From Parasponia andersonii (lineage: Eukaryota; Streptophyta; Magnoliopsida; Rosales; Cannabaceae), in NCBI GenBank assembly GCA_002914805.1, contig JXTB01000200.1, positions 232,236 to 296,235 on the forward strand: 64,000 nt of DNA, in the 5' to 3' direction. The first letter of the stretch is position 1. Every line of letters begins with the position of its first letter. A model generated the notes under the pieces. That model searched no databases, had not been told where the DNA came from, and saw nothing but the letters and a program-made list of their open reading frames with translations. The translations under genes were made by a program, and so were the position numbers. Below, one piece after another: positions 34,526 to 46,918 of the stretch.

Positions 34526-36039
34526 AAAAACAAAAAATAATTACAAAAATACAGTGGGTAAAATTCTTTGCCAATTCTCGTACTACCTCTTTAAAAAACA
34601 ATACTATTTTTTAATTTTTTTAGAAAAATACTATTTTTAAAATGTCTAAAAACTAGTTACCAGTTACCAGTTACTAGCTACCAGTTACAAATACCTTTAG
34701 TTACTAATTGCCAATTACTAATTTCTACTTTAGAAAATATTATCTTTTTTTTAAAAAAATTTTAAAAGTAATATATTTCTGAAAAATGTGGTATCAGATC
34801 TAAAAAAAAACTGAGTCCACCATATTTTTCCAAATTCTTTTCTAAAAATGTCGTATAAGGCCAAATTTTTACAATAATTACCATAAATGTTTTTTTTTTA
34901 CATTTAATTTTGGTTTTATTGAATAATTATAGTGAGAATTAGAGGAAATTTGATTTTATTTTATCTAAGTTTTCAAAAAAAAAATTTTAAATCTCAGATT
35001 TTGAAATTATTGGAAAAATCCAGGATTTTAATTAGAACAATACTACTTTTAAAATTATTTAGAAAAATACTATTTTAAATTAATTGATGAGATACTTTCA
35101 TTAACCAATCAAATTATCTTAACCGGTTATTATTGAAAAATACTAATTTTGAAAGAAAAAAGTATTTTTATAAATATTTGTTTAAAATGTTATTTTTCTA
35201 AAAATATTTTAAAACGTGATAGTTTTCTAAATAATCCAGAACTTTTTCAAAGAGTTCAGCTTATCCGGAATTTTTCAATTTTTGATACTTCGAATTTGTA
35301 AAAAGCTCAAAAAATTAGCCAACTCAAAATCCCTCTCCTCCTCCCCTTTGCCCAAAAGAAAAAGACAACGGAATTAAGATTTTTGGCACTCTAAACTTTG
35401 GGGAATAGTTTTCCCAATCACCCTTTGGCATAATGTAGCCTAGGAGGCTAGGACCCACAAGGTAGCGGACTTTGAATATTTATACACTAAACATTAGGAA
35501 CTCTTTGCACGTATATGAAAAAAGGACCTATTCAAGTCGACTTCGGTATGCTTGACCCTTAACCTTACGGCTACATTTACAAGCAACAAATGGTCCAGCT
35601 TACAGGAAAACCTCGCATGATAAGGACTCAAAAATCAAATAGTCATTGGAAAGTCGTATCTTATTGTGTGTGGACTAGAGAATTGAAATGGCCGCTATTT
35701 CCCATCCACATGCCAATTGGGCCCAAAAAGTGGTCCAGTACTTTAAGACAGACCATGTCTCTGCCAACAGATTTTGTAGCCTTAATAACAAGTAAGAACT
35801 GTTGACAACTCCCCCGTCCTGTTCTTCTACCAACTGAATTTGGTGCTAATAGAATTGGCCAACTAGGCCAGAACTTCATAATCACACAAAGAGAAAAAGA
35901 AAAGGTCAGCAGAACTGTTTCGAGAATAAAACATTGTTTTTCTTAATCGAATTTTTTCGTTTAATTATAGTTTTCTACCAGCTTTTACATTAAATTTTAA
36001 AACTATCGATTTTTTTTGTGTCTAGTAATTAGTACGCAA
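34526..36039. other. Intergenic with fold-back-like AT repeats
   Basis: Non-coding. Contains a 7-bp array (AGTTACC, six imperfect units, about 34654-34690) in the middle of a weak fold-back: AATAATTACAAAAATACAG at about 34537 against TTTTTACAATAATTACC near 34866. Overlapping frames at 35590-35885 on both strands look like chance. Confidence 0.4.
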
Positions 36040-36515
36040 GTCAGTGCCGGGCCCAATTTTTTTTTTTTCTTTTGAGTGGGCATAAATAAAAAGAGAAAAT
36101 TTTGCTTTTTCTCTTGGAGCTGTTTCCCTAATTTGTTCTTTGTAAATGAGGTTAATTGAGCTCTTCAAATTAATTTAGATAAAAAAAGTGTATTAACTTT
36201 AGAAATGGAATAGTTTTTTTTCCCCATTCCTTTTTAAGTCTAATATCAAAATAAATATGATTATTATATATTAAGTAGATATTTTCAATACAAAAAGCGT
36301 GCATAACTAAAATTATAATTATCAAATAGGGGTATAACTTGAATTGTCTGAAAAATTATATGTAAAACTTAAAAGTGATAAATTTAAGAAAGGACAACGG
36401 TATATTTAAAATCTAAAATTTTGAGTGGGGCATAACTTAAATTTTTTAAAAATTTATAAATAAAATTAAGAAGTTTGAGAAGGGGCAATTGCCCCACTCG
36501 TCCCTCCTCGATCTT
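36040..36515. repeat. Degenerate dispersed repeat (GGGGCAATTGCCCC family)
   Basis: Begins near GTGCCGGGCCCAATTTTTTT and ends near GGGGCAATTGCCCCACTCG. It is similar in type to 9165-9520. No coding content; class unknown. Confidence 0.35.
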
Positions 36516-36609
36516 TCTTCCCGTGCATGTGACTATGGGATTAACCTAATCATTTTTTAAGATGAAGCTATTCAGATTACTCGCATCAGGGATTAACCTA
36601 ATCATGTAG

Positions 36610-37227
36610 TGTTGATGGAGGTTTTGTCAACAATAAATTTAGAAAAATTGTGAGATGTGGCTTGTGTGAAAAGGGTTATCAATCAAAGCAAATAAAGATG
36701 TAAGAATTTTATAGTGATTCAGCCCCAAAAAGATGAGCCTACGTCCACTAATTTTCATTATTTTCTGGAGAATTACAATAACTCAAAATTACAATCTGTT
36801 GTCCGGAAAGAAGAAGAAAAAATTAAAAAGGTTCTCTCAAAAATTCCTCAACCTCCCAAGATCAGAAAAAATTCCCGATCCCCTACATCGAACTCGCTTT
36901 ATATAGATGAGGGTAACTCAATGTTCTCAATTGTGAGAATAGGTAACTGTACAATCGGACAATATAATTTGAGTAATAATATAACTGGGTAATCACTTAA
37001 ATAAAGTAACTAATCGATCTTTAAAAAGAAACTTTTGTTTCCCTTTCTTTGTAGGTTACACGTTTGACGAAGCGTAGACTAGTTTCTTTTTCATTCTGGT
37101 CGCATTTAACCTAATCGGAGGAGGTCGCACGTAACTTATGCGGTTGAGGTCGCATGCAACTCTTTCGGAAGAGGTCGCACTTAATCTTACTGATGCGACC
37201 TGACATAGGATTTTAGACCGCACAACA
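36610..37227 (-). repeat. Solo LTR of the Gypsy family seen at 57998
   Basis: Starts TGTTGATGGAGG and ends GACCGCACAACA, matching the LTR at 57998-58721 end to end (same order of blocks, many substitutions). It is flanked on both sides by TGTAG (36605-36609 and 37228-37232), a perfect 5-bp target duplication. No internal sequence is present, so this is a solo LTR left by recombination between the two LTRs. It is shorter than its relative because it has fewer GGTCGCAC repeat units and lacks about 42 bp near the right end. Confidence 0.93.
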
Positions 37228-37595
37228 TGTAGTAATAGACACTTGGAAGAAATCAAAGAGGCTTAGTTATATTAAACGTTAATATTGCTGTAGTACGCCA
37301 CGTTCATCGTTAAAAATAACAAGGTTGTTTTGCCAAACATCGTGCAAGAAGGATGCATCCGAGAAGAGCATGTAAGCAAACGAAGTCTTAAAGTGAACAT
37401 TGCCGATCCATATTCCGAGACCCAACACTAGATATAAGTCACCGAGTTTGTTACAATTTATAGTGCTGAATATAGCTAATTCTTAAATAAGCCAATTAAA
37501 ATACATGCATCCGAGCACCTTAAATCTCCACTCACAGAGGCCAATGATATGCTCTAAATGTGGAACTTTTGGACTTTGGGGCCGAAAGGTGTAAT
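37228..37595. other. Intergenic, no gene seen
   Basis: AT-rich spacer between the solo LTR and the CGACACG-type repeat. Confidence 0.35.
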
Positions 37596-38165
37596 CTAAT
37601 AGCAACGATAATTCGTGTTATCATATCGTGTTCGGGTCGATATGATTACGACACGATACGATAACTTTTAATCTGAATACGATATGATTAATAAACGTAT
37701 TAAAAATTTAAACCCGAATACATGATTAATATACGTGTAACACAACACGACACGTGTAACCGGTTTAATAAACGTATTATGTGTTATATTATGACATGTT
37801 TGACACGATTATTTAACATTGACATGATTATTCTAATTTAACATGATTATGCATTATTTAATTTGATTTTACTCCTATAAATATGCTTAGAATCAATCAA
37901 AATCATGTTTAATATATTAAAATATTAATAAATTTGTCGTATTAGTGTCGTGTTAATACAACATAAAAACGACACGTTTAATTAAACAAGTTATACGGGT
38001 CATTTTCGGATTAAATAGATTGACCTAAAACCTACTTGTTTATTATATATGTTACACGTGTCAATCTAAAATTGACACGAAAATGAAATAAGGCACTCAA
38101 ACTTATTTATTTTGTGTCGTTTTCGAGTCATATCGTAGTGTCATATAGAAAATTGTTAGCCCTAT
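37596..38165. mobile_element. Degenerate terminal-inverted-repeat element rich in CGACACG/ACGTGT motifs
   Basis: Left end TAGCAACGATAATTCGTG...ATCATATCG and right end CGATATGACTC-type sequence (read inversely: GGGCTAACAATTTTCTATAT..GACACTACGATATGA) form a loose inverted pair. The interior is full of ACACGACAC, ACGTGTAAC and CGTATTA motifs. The look is that of a non-autonomous hAT-like family common in plants. No open frame. Confidence 0.5.
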
Positions 38166-38616
38166 AATCAAAGCTACCCGACTCATTATGAATATCATAT
38201 TTTGATCGCTCATTGAATAAGTAATCCAAATTTTAATTGCTCCAGACTTTTAACTTTTCTCTCTCATTTTACGCTTTAATTATTGAGTTCCAGCGGTTGG
38301 ATTTCTTCGGATTTTTCTCTTCAATTGTATGTAGTGGCACTCAATAAGATTTATTTTCTTTTTATATTTATTTAAAATTGAGTTTTTTTTTTCCCTTTCT
38401 TTTCTCCATTTTAAGATGAGCTATCACTTTTACTCGGCCAAGCACTGACTTAAAATTTGACTTTGTCTTTTTATTCAATTTTTAAAATTTAAAAAAAATG
38501 GAAAATTTGGAAAGATTCTCCTAATTTTCTCGTGATTCAATTTCCTAAAACTCCGTAACAAGAAGAATTGAAAACAAAAGACTAATTTTTTTTCGATAAT
38601 TCTTTGAAGATGCATA
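38166..38616. other. Intergenic, no gene seen
   Basis: AT-rich with several T runs; nothing coding recognised. Confidence 0.35.
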
Positions 38617-39207
38617 TGTTAGGAATCTGATCACCTAAATTTACTATGCACACATGATACCACTTCGAAGAAATGTTAAGCAAAATAGATAAATAAATAT
38701 AAAAATCAATAAGATACACGAAATTTATGTACTTTACCTAATTTGGCTATGTCTATAGAGCTACTACAGATCTTTTACTCTAAGGAAAATTTTTTTTACA
38801 AGTATTTATAAATACTTATATACAATCCTGATCTCAAATACACCTAAGCACTCTTCTATAAGTATTTTCTCGCTCATACTTTTTTAATCTTTCTAAATAT
38901 CCTCTTTTACATAAGAAAACAAGAGATCTCTGACCTCCCTAATCTTTGAAAAAAAAAGATATACAAAGAGAAAAAAATGTAGGAATTTCCACAAAAGAGG
39001 AAAATACTTAATATTCTACTATATATTCTTGGATGAAGAAATGAGATCTTTTTTATAGGTTTAGGCTCACCAACCTCTCTACCAAAATCTCACATTATTA
39101 CCATGCATAATATACTGCTTTTATATTATAAATATGCATTTTATTCCAGCTATACTTTATATATCTTTTTAGCATAAATATAAAAATATTCTCTATCTCC
39201 TAATACA
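38617..39207 (-). repeat. 3' LTR of the degenerate Copia-like element
   Basis: Left partner of the LTR pair. Boundaries are approximate because similarity continues about 15 bp past CTCCTAATA into CAGATTGTA. Confidence 0.6.
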
Positions 39208-41607
39208 GATTGTACACAGTTTGTGTTAAGATTATGCCTAAAAAGTATTTATTATATATAGATATTTAATAATGGGATATTTCATGTATAGTATTTGTAA
39301 TAATATTTTGATTATTGGTGCAATAGTAAATGTCAAAAGGTTCCATGATTTATTCATTAGAAAAATATTTTAATAAAGTTGTTTATTAAAGTGAAGACAT
39401 ATTTTTTTTCTAATTAAATCAAATAAGATTATTCACAACTAATAAGAGAAAGTGGACACTTCTCTTGGATCATGTTGCAAATCTTTGTGCTTTTATAATA
39501 TATTTTAATTTACATTGGCGTGATCATGTGCAAAAAAGTCTCGATATATAAATATTAAACAAGGACCATGTGAAATATTTTCTTATAATAAGTATCATTG
39601 ACAAAAATATATATTCTCTCAAACTTGATAATTAATATATATCTTTCTTAATCCTGAAATACATAATGTATCGGTATTTATAACTTGTATTATTTAAGAT
39701 GTTAAAAGGTATAGATCAAGAAATTGACAATCTAGATCCCATTTTTTCGGTTATGTATTATTATAAACATTGGGAACATATGATTATATATACGGAATCC
39801 ACAATTCTATTATATAGAGAAGTCAAATACGACCTTAAGGAGCTATATGAGTTTGAATGATTTAAACCTTAGCTAAGTTATTAATAAAATTAGATATTTT
39901 ATTAATTAAAGACTTTTTGTAAGTCTAGTTATCCATTAGATATAGTCTTGTGTCAAGAAATTGAAAGATATAATTGGAGGGGCAATATAGTAATTTTACC
40001 AAGCTCCAATTATTGGTATTTTTGTAAAGATACACATACAAATGTTACTTATTTAATGGATATAATTTTAAGTAAAAAGTATTTTGTGATATTTATTTAA
40101 TTCAAGAGTGCAATTTTGACTTTTAGTGGAATAAATCTAAAACTAGTAGTACAAGCCACTTGTATTAAGAGCTAATTACAATTGAGCCTATGTCTACTGG
40201 AGTTTAAAATAAATAGGTCTATTTAGGTCCTCAGCCTATACCAACTTCTTGAGCTGCATGAGATCAATTGGGTTCAAACTGTTTTCTGGGAAATTATATA
40301 AAAAGAGAGAAAAAGGCTGAACTGAGATGTAGGCCCGCACTGCTAAAATAAAAGTGAATTTTGGCCAGCCCATGGCTCTTAAGGCTGGACAAAATTCCTC
40401 CTTAGGGAAGAGCCTTACTCCTCCATGCCTTCTTTGTGAGTTATATTCAGCTGCTGAAAACATTAGTTTGACGGCTGCCACATAAAATTGAGAGAGAGAG
40501 AGAAAGAAATTCTTGGAGTTATCTTTAGAGGCTATTAGGGTTCTTAGATTCTTACTTAGAGTTTATTAAGATCGAGATGTTCACACACCTCTATAGTTTA
40601 TGCTTAGTACTTAGGAAAGAAGACTCATTAATTGACGCACATAATCTATTGTATGTATTTAAACTATAACTAAGATCCTAAAATATTTTTATGAAAAAAT
40701 TACAATCCAATTTTTTTTTTTTATTTTCATACTTCTGTTCATCTTTGATTTGTCACGTTTTTTGCAAATTATATCCAATTATTTGCACACCATCACTATT
40801 ATTAGCACGATAGTCTCTTACTTGAAAACTTGATTTCAATCACGTCTTTTACACGGTCTTATCTCATAGCTTATGTCATTATCATTGTCTTTACTGACAA
40901 TCATACTCCACCATATGTGTAAACTATTTAGAATTGACAAACTCTAAGAATTTGCTCTCGGTTCATGTTAAACAGTCTGGCTGATAATTACGGTACTAAC
41001 TCCTATATTTGATTTCTCTAGAACTCTATCAATCATCGACATTACTGACCACATATCCTATATCAATACTAAACTGATTAAACCTGTGATCCCTGAATCT
41101 ACTGCTATCATATCCTCTTCCACAGTAAGTTTAGTAACATGTCATAATGATTAGCAGCATCATCAGTCTTAGAGCTTTTAACTGAATCTGGTTCACCTTT
41201 CTAACAATTTCTTTTAGGTGATAAGATTATTCTCACCTCCAGTAGATTGCATCCTTAATTCAGAAACAATATTATTAATGACACTTGGATGATTACTTGT
41301 AGTTCTCCCATTTAGATATTCTCAGTCCTCATCACTTAAGCTAGATTTCTCAGAATATCTACCTTTCAAATACTTCTACCATTCATTTCTAGTCATTACT
41401 TCCACTTGAATCTAGCTTTGTCTGGATCGTTTCTGACTATTTTAGAGTTCTAATCAGAGTTGAATACTTGATTCCCTACATATCACTTTACACTTTAAGC
41501 TTAAAAAAACACCACTAAGAAAAATTTGTAGGAAAGATTGGAGAGGTTATAACAAATACTAGCTTTTAGAACCTTTTGCAACCTTGCTATGATACAAATT
41601 TTTAGAA
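39208..41607 (-). other. Interior of the degenerate Copia-like element
   Basis: No intact coding region. The part at about 39230-40590 differs in style, with one GAGAGAGAGAGA-AAGAAATTC stretch near 40491, and may be a later insertion such as a solo LTR. The part at 40850-41600 is AT-rich and may derive from gag and leader sequence. Confidence 0.35.
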
Positions 41608-42161
41608 ATCTAACCACCCAGATTCAGTATGCCTAGGATGCTACTTCAAAGAAATATCAAAACAACAGATAAATAAATGCACGAATCAACAAAATACATG
41701 AAACTTATGTGGTACACCTAACTTGGCTACATCCATGGAGCTATAATAGATCTTTCACTATAGAGAAAAAGTTTTTTACAAGTATTTATAAATACTCACT
41801 CATAACCATGATCCTAAATACACCAAAGTATTCTCTTATTCACACCTCTCTGATCTCTTTGATTATCTCTCCCTCTTATATAAGGAAAAAAAAAAAACTC
41901 TCACTTCTCTAATCTTTGAAAGAAAAAGCATACAATAAAACATGAATTTCCCTAGAAGAAAGAAATACTTGATATGTTACTACATATTTTGGGATGAAGA
42001 AAGTGAAGAAATGAGGACTCTTTTTATAGACTAAGGCTTATTAGCCTCATATTATTATAATATATAATACGCTGCTTGTACGCTATGAATCGCGTTTTAT
42101 ACTAGTTGTACCTTATACATCTTTTTGATGTAAGTATGAAGATATCATCTATCTCCTAACA
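41608..42161 (-). repeat. 5' LTR of the degenerate Copia-like element
   Basis: Right partner of the LTR pair. The primer-binding-like sequence (GCTATGATACAAA on the plus strand) abuts it at about 41595-41607. Confidence 0.6.
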
Positions 42162-45100
42162 CAGATTGTATGTGGTTTATATGCAGTTTGTATACCATTT
42201 CTTTGTGTTCACATAATAGCATCCTATAATCATTATTATATTAGAAAAAAAAATGCAAAGAAATCTTAGCTCTAATTATACGGTCAAACAACTTTAGAAA
42301 CAGGTTTTATATTCCACAACTAGAGTTTTAGCATATTGGATTCTATAATATTATAGTTAACTGATAGGTCTTAAGGTGGATTTTCGTCTAATTAATAGCC
42401 AACTTATGCATCACACATCTGCAATAGTCATGTTTGATATAGATCAGTCCCTTGTATAACTTTGAAGAAATTTCTTAAGACTCAGTAATTGAACTTAGTA
42501 ATTTGACACAAGGAAACTCGTGAGCTGAAGGACTCAGTAAGAGAGTCACTAGTATAGAGTTTATTACCCAAATCAACAAGCAAAAATCTATTAGATAACA
42601 GGTGTCTCTAATCATTCAACACCACAATCATCATCATACATATGTATATAAACTCTACAAACTTTTTAAAGTATGGAATATAACAACTAAATATAAACAT
42701 GCATATTTTGGACTCTTGGTACTGTAGTTGGCATTCATACTCTTATGTGGTGATCTTGCTGCCTTGGTCGAGACTCAAAGGTATTTCAAACCACGATTAT
42801 ACTCACAATCAGCAAACATTACTTTTACGTTTGCCAAGGCTCAAATTTTATCAAGCTATAATAAAGCTCTCAAGTAGAAACCCCTTTTTTATCCACTTAA
42901 CTCAAGGGTATTTCTTGCCATATATTGTCACACAGACTTTATAAGAAAGTAGATCAAGTAAATCGAGTTTTCACTCCTCCACATATTATCATGTCCTTGT
43001 AAAACCAACAGTACCGTTACTAATATCATGACATTTATATCATGCTTAATAGATATCTCAAATTAAAATACTATGGAAAGTTCATTGAGTTCATACAGAA
43101 CTGCTAATCTTGAGCGATATACAATCTCATAGCCAACATAGCATTTCAAAACTCAACATGCTTTAAACAGCTCAAGAAATTCATCAAGAATTATAAAACA
43201 TGAGTATTATCACATACTAACATGTATAACTAATGCATATATTATATCTCGGTATGTTATAGCATGTTATAGCTTATGAGACTCACATGAAGTTTCCAAA
43301 TCATAAGTATTATCAACAACCATAGAGTATACATCAGTATTCACCATTAATAATTGAACATAATATTAAAATATACATAAATAATCTAGACAGGATATAA
43401 TGCTTGCATTATAGGTGAATACTCTGCTTATCTTTTTGTAATAGCCCCACAGTTGATTGTAAATATGTCACAATATCATAAGCACGTTTCCTTTCTGTAA
43501 AGAATGATTTACTTATTAATTAGAGCTTCCACTTACTTTGGCAATTAGTTAAAATCATTGCACTATACTTTATGGATTCATAATCATGAAATCTTTATTT
43601 ATTATGCATGAGTATCCAAATATGAGTAAATTCCTCAAATATGGTATTTGGAATGTATCAGAATTGAAACACAGTCATCTCACATTCATAAAAGCTTAAA
43701 AAGAACCTTTTCTAGCTATGAAGACTCTTGATCAACCAAAACATAGTCTGGTCAATCAAAACAAACAAAAAACTCTCTATTTGACATGTCGATTAAAATA
43801 GATTCTAGTGTACCAAATCTTATTTTGGTCGACCAAAAAAGACCCTAGAGATGAATCTATGTTTTGTTGATAACAACAAAATTACAATTTAGAAAAATCA
43901 TAGAAAAACAAATCGTCAATAGAATTTTACAAATAAGATCATTTCAAAAAGAGCTAGATGTAACTACAACATATTAAAATTTAAGCTCATTTGGATAAGT
44001 TTAAGAGGATGAAATATACAAAATATAGAAACTATTTAGTGAAAAACTCATAAATTCCAGATTCTCATTTTTAGCAAAAACTCAAAACCAAACTATTCAA
44101 CCCGACTAAAAATATATTTTACAAGTTTTATAATAAGATTAGGGTCTAAAAGAACCTTAGAACACTAACCCATAACAGTTATTACTCATTGAAATCTCAT
44201 AATAACAATCAAACCTAAAACTTTCCTAAGATTATAAGTTTTTACCTCAATAGACCTTATCCCAAAGACATGCAAAGAAAGACTGAGTTAGAAAGCTCCG
44301 TTACTTAGAGAGAGTTCAGAAATCAAAGATAAGGAAGAGTATGAGAAGATCTAAGTTTTCAGCTTCTAACATTATGAAACAAGAAGAAGGGAATAAGAGA
44401 TTTTTTTTTAATTAAAAATCATGGTAGACAACCAAAAATAGGTATCATCACCAATTTCTCAACTAGGAACAAATGTTCCTTACGTATAAATAGTTGAGCT
44501 CAGTTTTTTTTTTGGGTAACTAATTCCCAAGTTTTTGCAAATTTGTGAAATTTTCCCCAGTTTCTAGAAATTATTCCAAATACACCCTCTAAATACAAAA
44601 TATTTAGGAAAATACCACTTGATAACCAAAACTTTCATAATAAAATGACAAATATAATTGCCAATACTAAGTTTCAGTTAATCAATTTCTAGGAAACTAA
44701 CTCACTATTCGTATTTCATTAATTTAATTTGTACTATAGGAAACATGTAATTTTCTAATACGGAATAACAAATACTAAATAATAATAATCATATTAATAA
44801 TAGATAATTTCATAATATTTGGCAAATCCCTTTTGAAGGGGGAATACAATTAGTCTTTAGCTCGAGTATTGATTTGAACCACTTTTTGCACATTGATGAT
44901 CAATGAAACTCTCAGCTCCAATTTTAATTTGGTCTCTAAATTGCAAGCACTTGAACAAGATTTTGTACTAACATGTTTTCTTGTATCTTATGAGATTTAA
45001 GATCAATGAGAAACATTAGGCCCACAAAGACTAATTCAGCGGGCGGGATGGGAATTGGGTATTAGGTCGAGAGTTTGACTCCCATGGTGTATGAGTTATT

Positions 45101-45163
45101 AGTTAAGTCTCATTGTTTTTTTTTTTTTTTTTTAAAAGAAAACGATCAGTGAGAAACAAATTA

Positions 45164-45208
<45 letters not shown>

Positions 45209-46918
45209 GAAAATATGACTTTGACATTCAATATCATCACAACTAGGCCGTCTATTAAAACTGAAAAAGGTAATTATTCGAAGAATCATATTTGTCTTGA
45301 CATTTCATATGAGCATTGTGATAGAAACAAAATTTTTATAAAAAACAGAATCCGTCAAGACATTTTATCTATATATCTTGACGATCAGAAAATCGCACGA
45401 AGACTTGATAGTATTCCTACATAAGCTTTGTTGTAATGTAAAAAATTTGGATTTCTTTATTGTAATTGAATGGCCTGATTAATAGACTTAATTATAATTA
45501 GGAAAATATGTAGAGAGTCTTTATAGGTCATCTCTATTATTATGTAATCATGGAGAAATCAGAGGATAGTTTCCAATATTAGAAAAGGGGAACCTTTTGG
45601 GTACCGAGTGGTATTTTAAGGACTCAGTAGTAGCTTGATTCTCAACTCATAACCCAGGATGTAGCATACAAGGAGGCTGCAAGTCTTCTTTAGAGAGATA
45701 GAGAGACGGAGCATATTCTCTTGTAGTCAAGATAGAGAATGGAAAAATGTAGAGAGAATTGGAGAGCAAAGAGAAAATGTCAAACACTAGAATTTGTTGG
45801 GATTCTTTCTCTGAACTTATACATGACTTCTTCTTTAGGTAAATAGACAAAGAAGAAGGATGAACAGAAAGAGTTGTGAGACAGAGAGAGAGTTAAATAC
45901 TTGAGTCAGTCGGAATTCTTTTTAGAAAAACTGTTGTGAGGGTCCTTATAATCTGTGTTTATTGTTTTATCAATAAAATTTTCGCAGTGTGATATACTAG
46001 TGGACATAGACCGATTTATGACTGAATCACTTCAATTCTTGTATCTTAATTTACTACTTTGTTGATGTTTCTTGAGTGCATATTGTCTAAGATTGATCAA
46101 TCTATTATCCTGATTATTTTGTCATGGTGTGACTAATTCTCTCCATTGAGTTAGTCTATTTTTCTTCAACATATATAGAAGTAGGAAGAGTTAGAACTGT
46201 GAACTACTTATTTTCCAATATATATATATAAAAATAATGCTAAGTGTACTAAAATATGTACCAAATTTTTAATACCAAAATATGTGACATGTAAGTTTGC
46301 AAAATTTAATTAGTGAATGTGATTAATTTATTTATGATAAGTTTTAATACACTAATTAAATAATGCCAACTTAAAGATCACATCTGTTGGTACATCTAGT
46401 ATTATTCATATATATATAAACTAGTAATTTATTTTATCGGCTTTATGAAACTATAATTTATCAGAGAAACAATAAAGACTATAGTGTGATCGCGCAAAAT
46501 GTTGACAAAAATTAATGAGAAATTACATTGCCAATATGCAATGAAGATATTGCTGTCTTTAGGCATTTTATATATACAGAAACAAATTATACAAATTAAG
46601 CTCCCGCTGTGGATAGCTGGAATAAAATTGAAACGTCTATAGTGGGATGCAGCTCCATCGTCTTCCAAATTCTTTCGAAATTAAAAAAAAAAAAATCTAA
46701 AAAAAAAATTAAAAAAAAATAAAAGAAAGAAAGAACTACATTATTACAGCATACAAAAGTACAAAATTATAGTTATAATAGCCTCGAGCAACCGCCCATT
46801 GAGTCTCAGTAATCGCGTACATCGTCCTCGTTTGATCGTTTCACGTTGCGATCATCAGCTCAAAAGGACGACTTACGTAACAACGTAAGTACGTACGCCA
46901 CTACTAGAATCGTCATTA
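42162..46918. other. Long intergenic region, no gene recognised
   Basis: AT-rich and mostly featureless on both strands. Visible items: a poly(T) run at 45117-45133, a (TA)n microsatellite at 45166-45205, a candidate SINE-like stretch at 45030-45133, and A-rich low complexity at 46681-46735. Sequence near 43700-44300 (repeated GGTCAATCAAAAC / GGTCGACCAAAA style) looks like old retrotransposon DNA but cannot be classified. The last part is the MLO 3' flank. Confidence 0.4.
45166..45205. repeat. (TA)n microsatellite
   Basis: About 20 TA units, directly downstream of a T-rich stretch. Confidence 0.95.

Larger units (their letters stand above)
38617..42161 (-). mobile_element. LTR-flanked degenerate Copia-like element
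   Basis: Two related sequences of about 550-590 bp, about 38617-39207 and 41608-42161, share many blocks in the same order: TTTTTTACAAGTATTTATAAATACT, TAATCTTTGAAA, TGGATGAAGAAA, CTATCTCCTAA. Ends read TGTTAGGAATC...CTCCTAAYACA. Next to the right copy the minus strand reads TTTGTATCATAGC, close to the Copia primer-binding site TGGTATCAGAGC, so the right copy is the 5' LTR and the element is on the minus strand. The 2.4-kb interior has no recognisable pol, only possible gag remains near 40900-41500 and other insertions. Confidence 0.65.

Noticed and set aside
35590..35885. Overlapping frames of 71 and 74 codons on opposite strands
   Set aside because: Neither shows domain features, splice context or compositional support.
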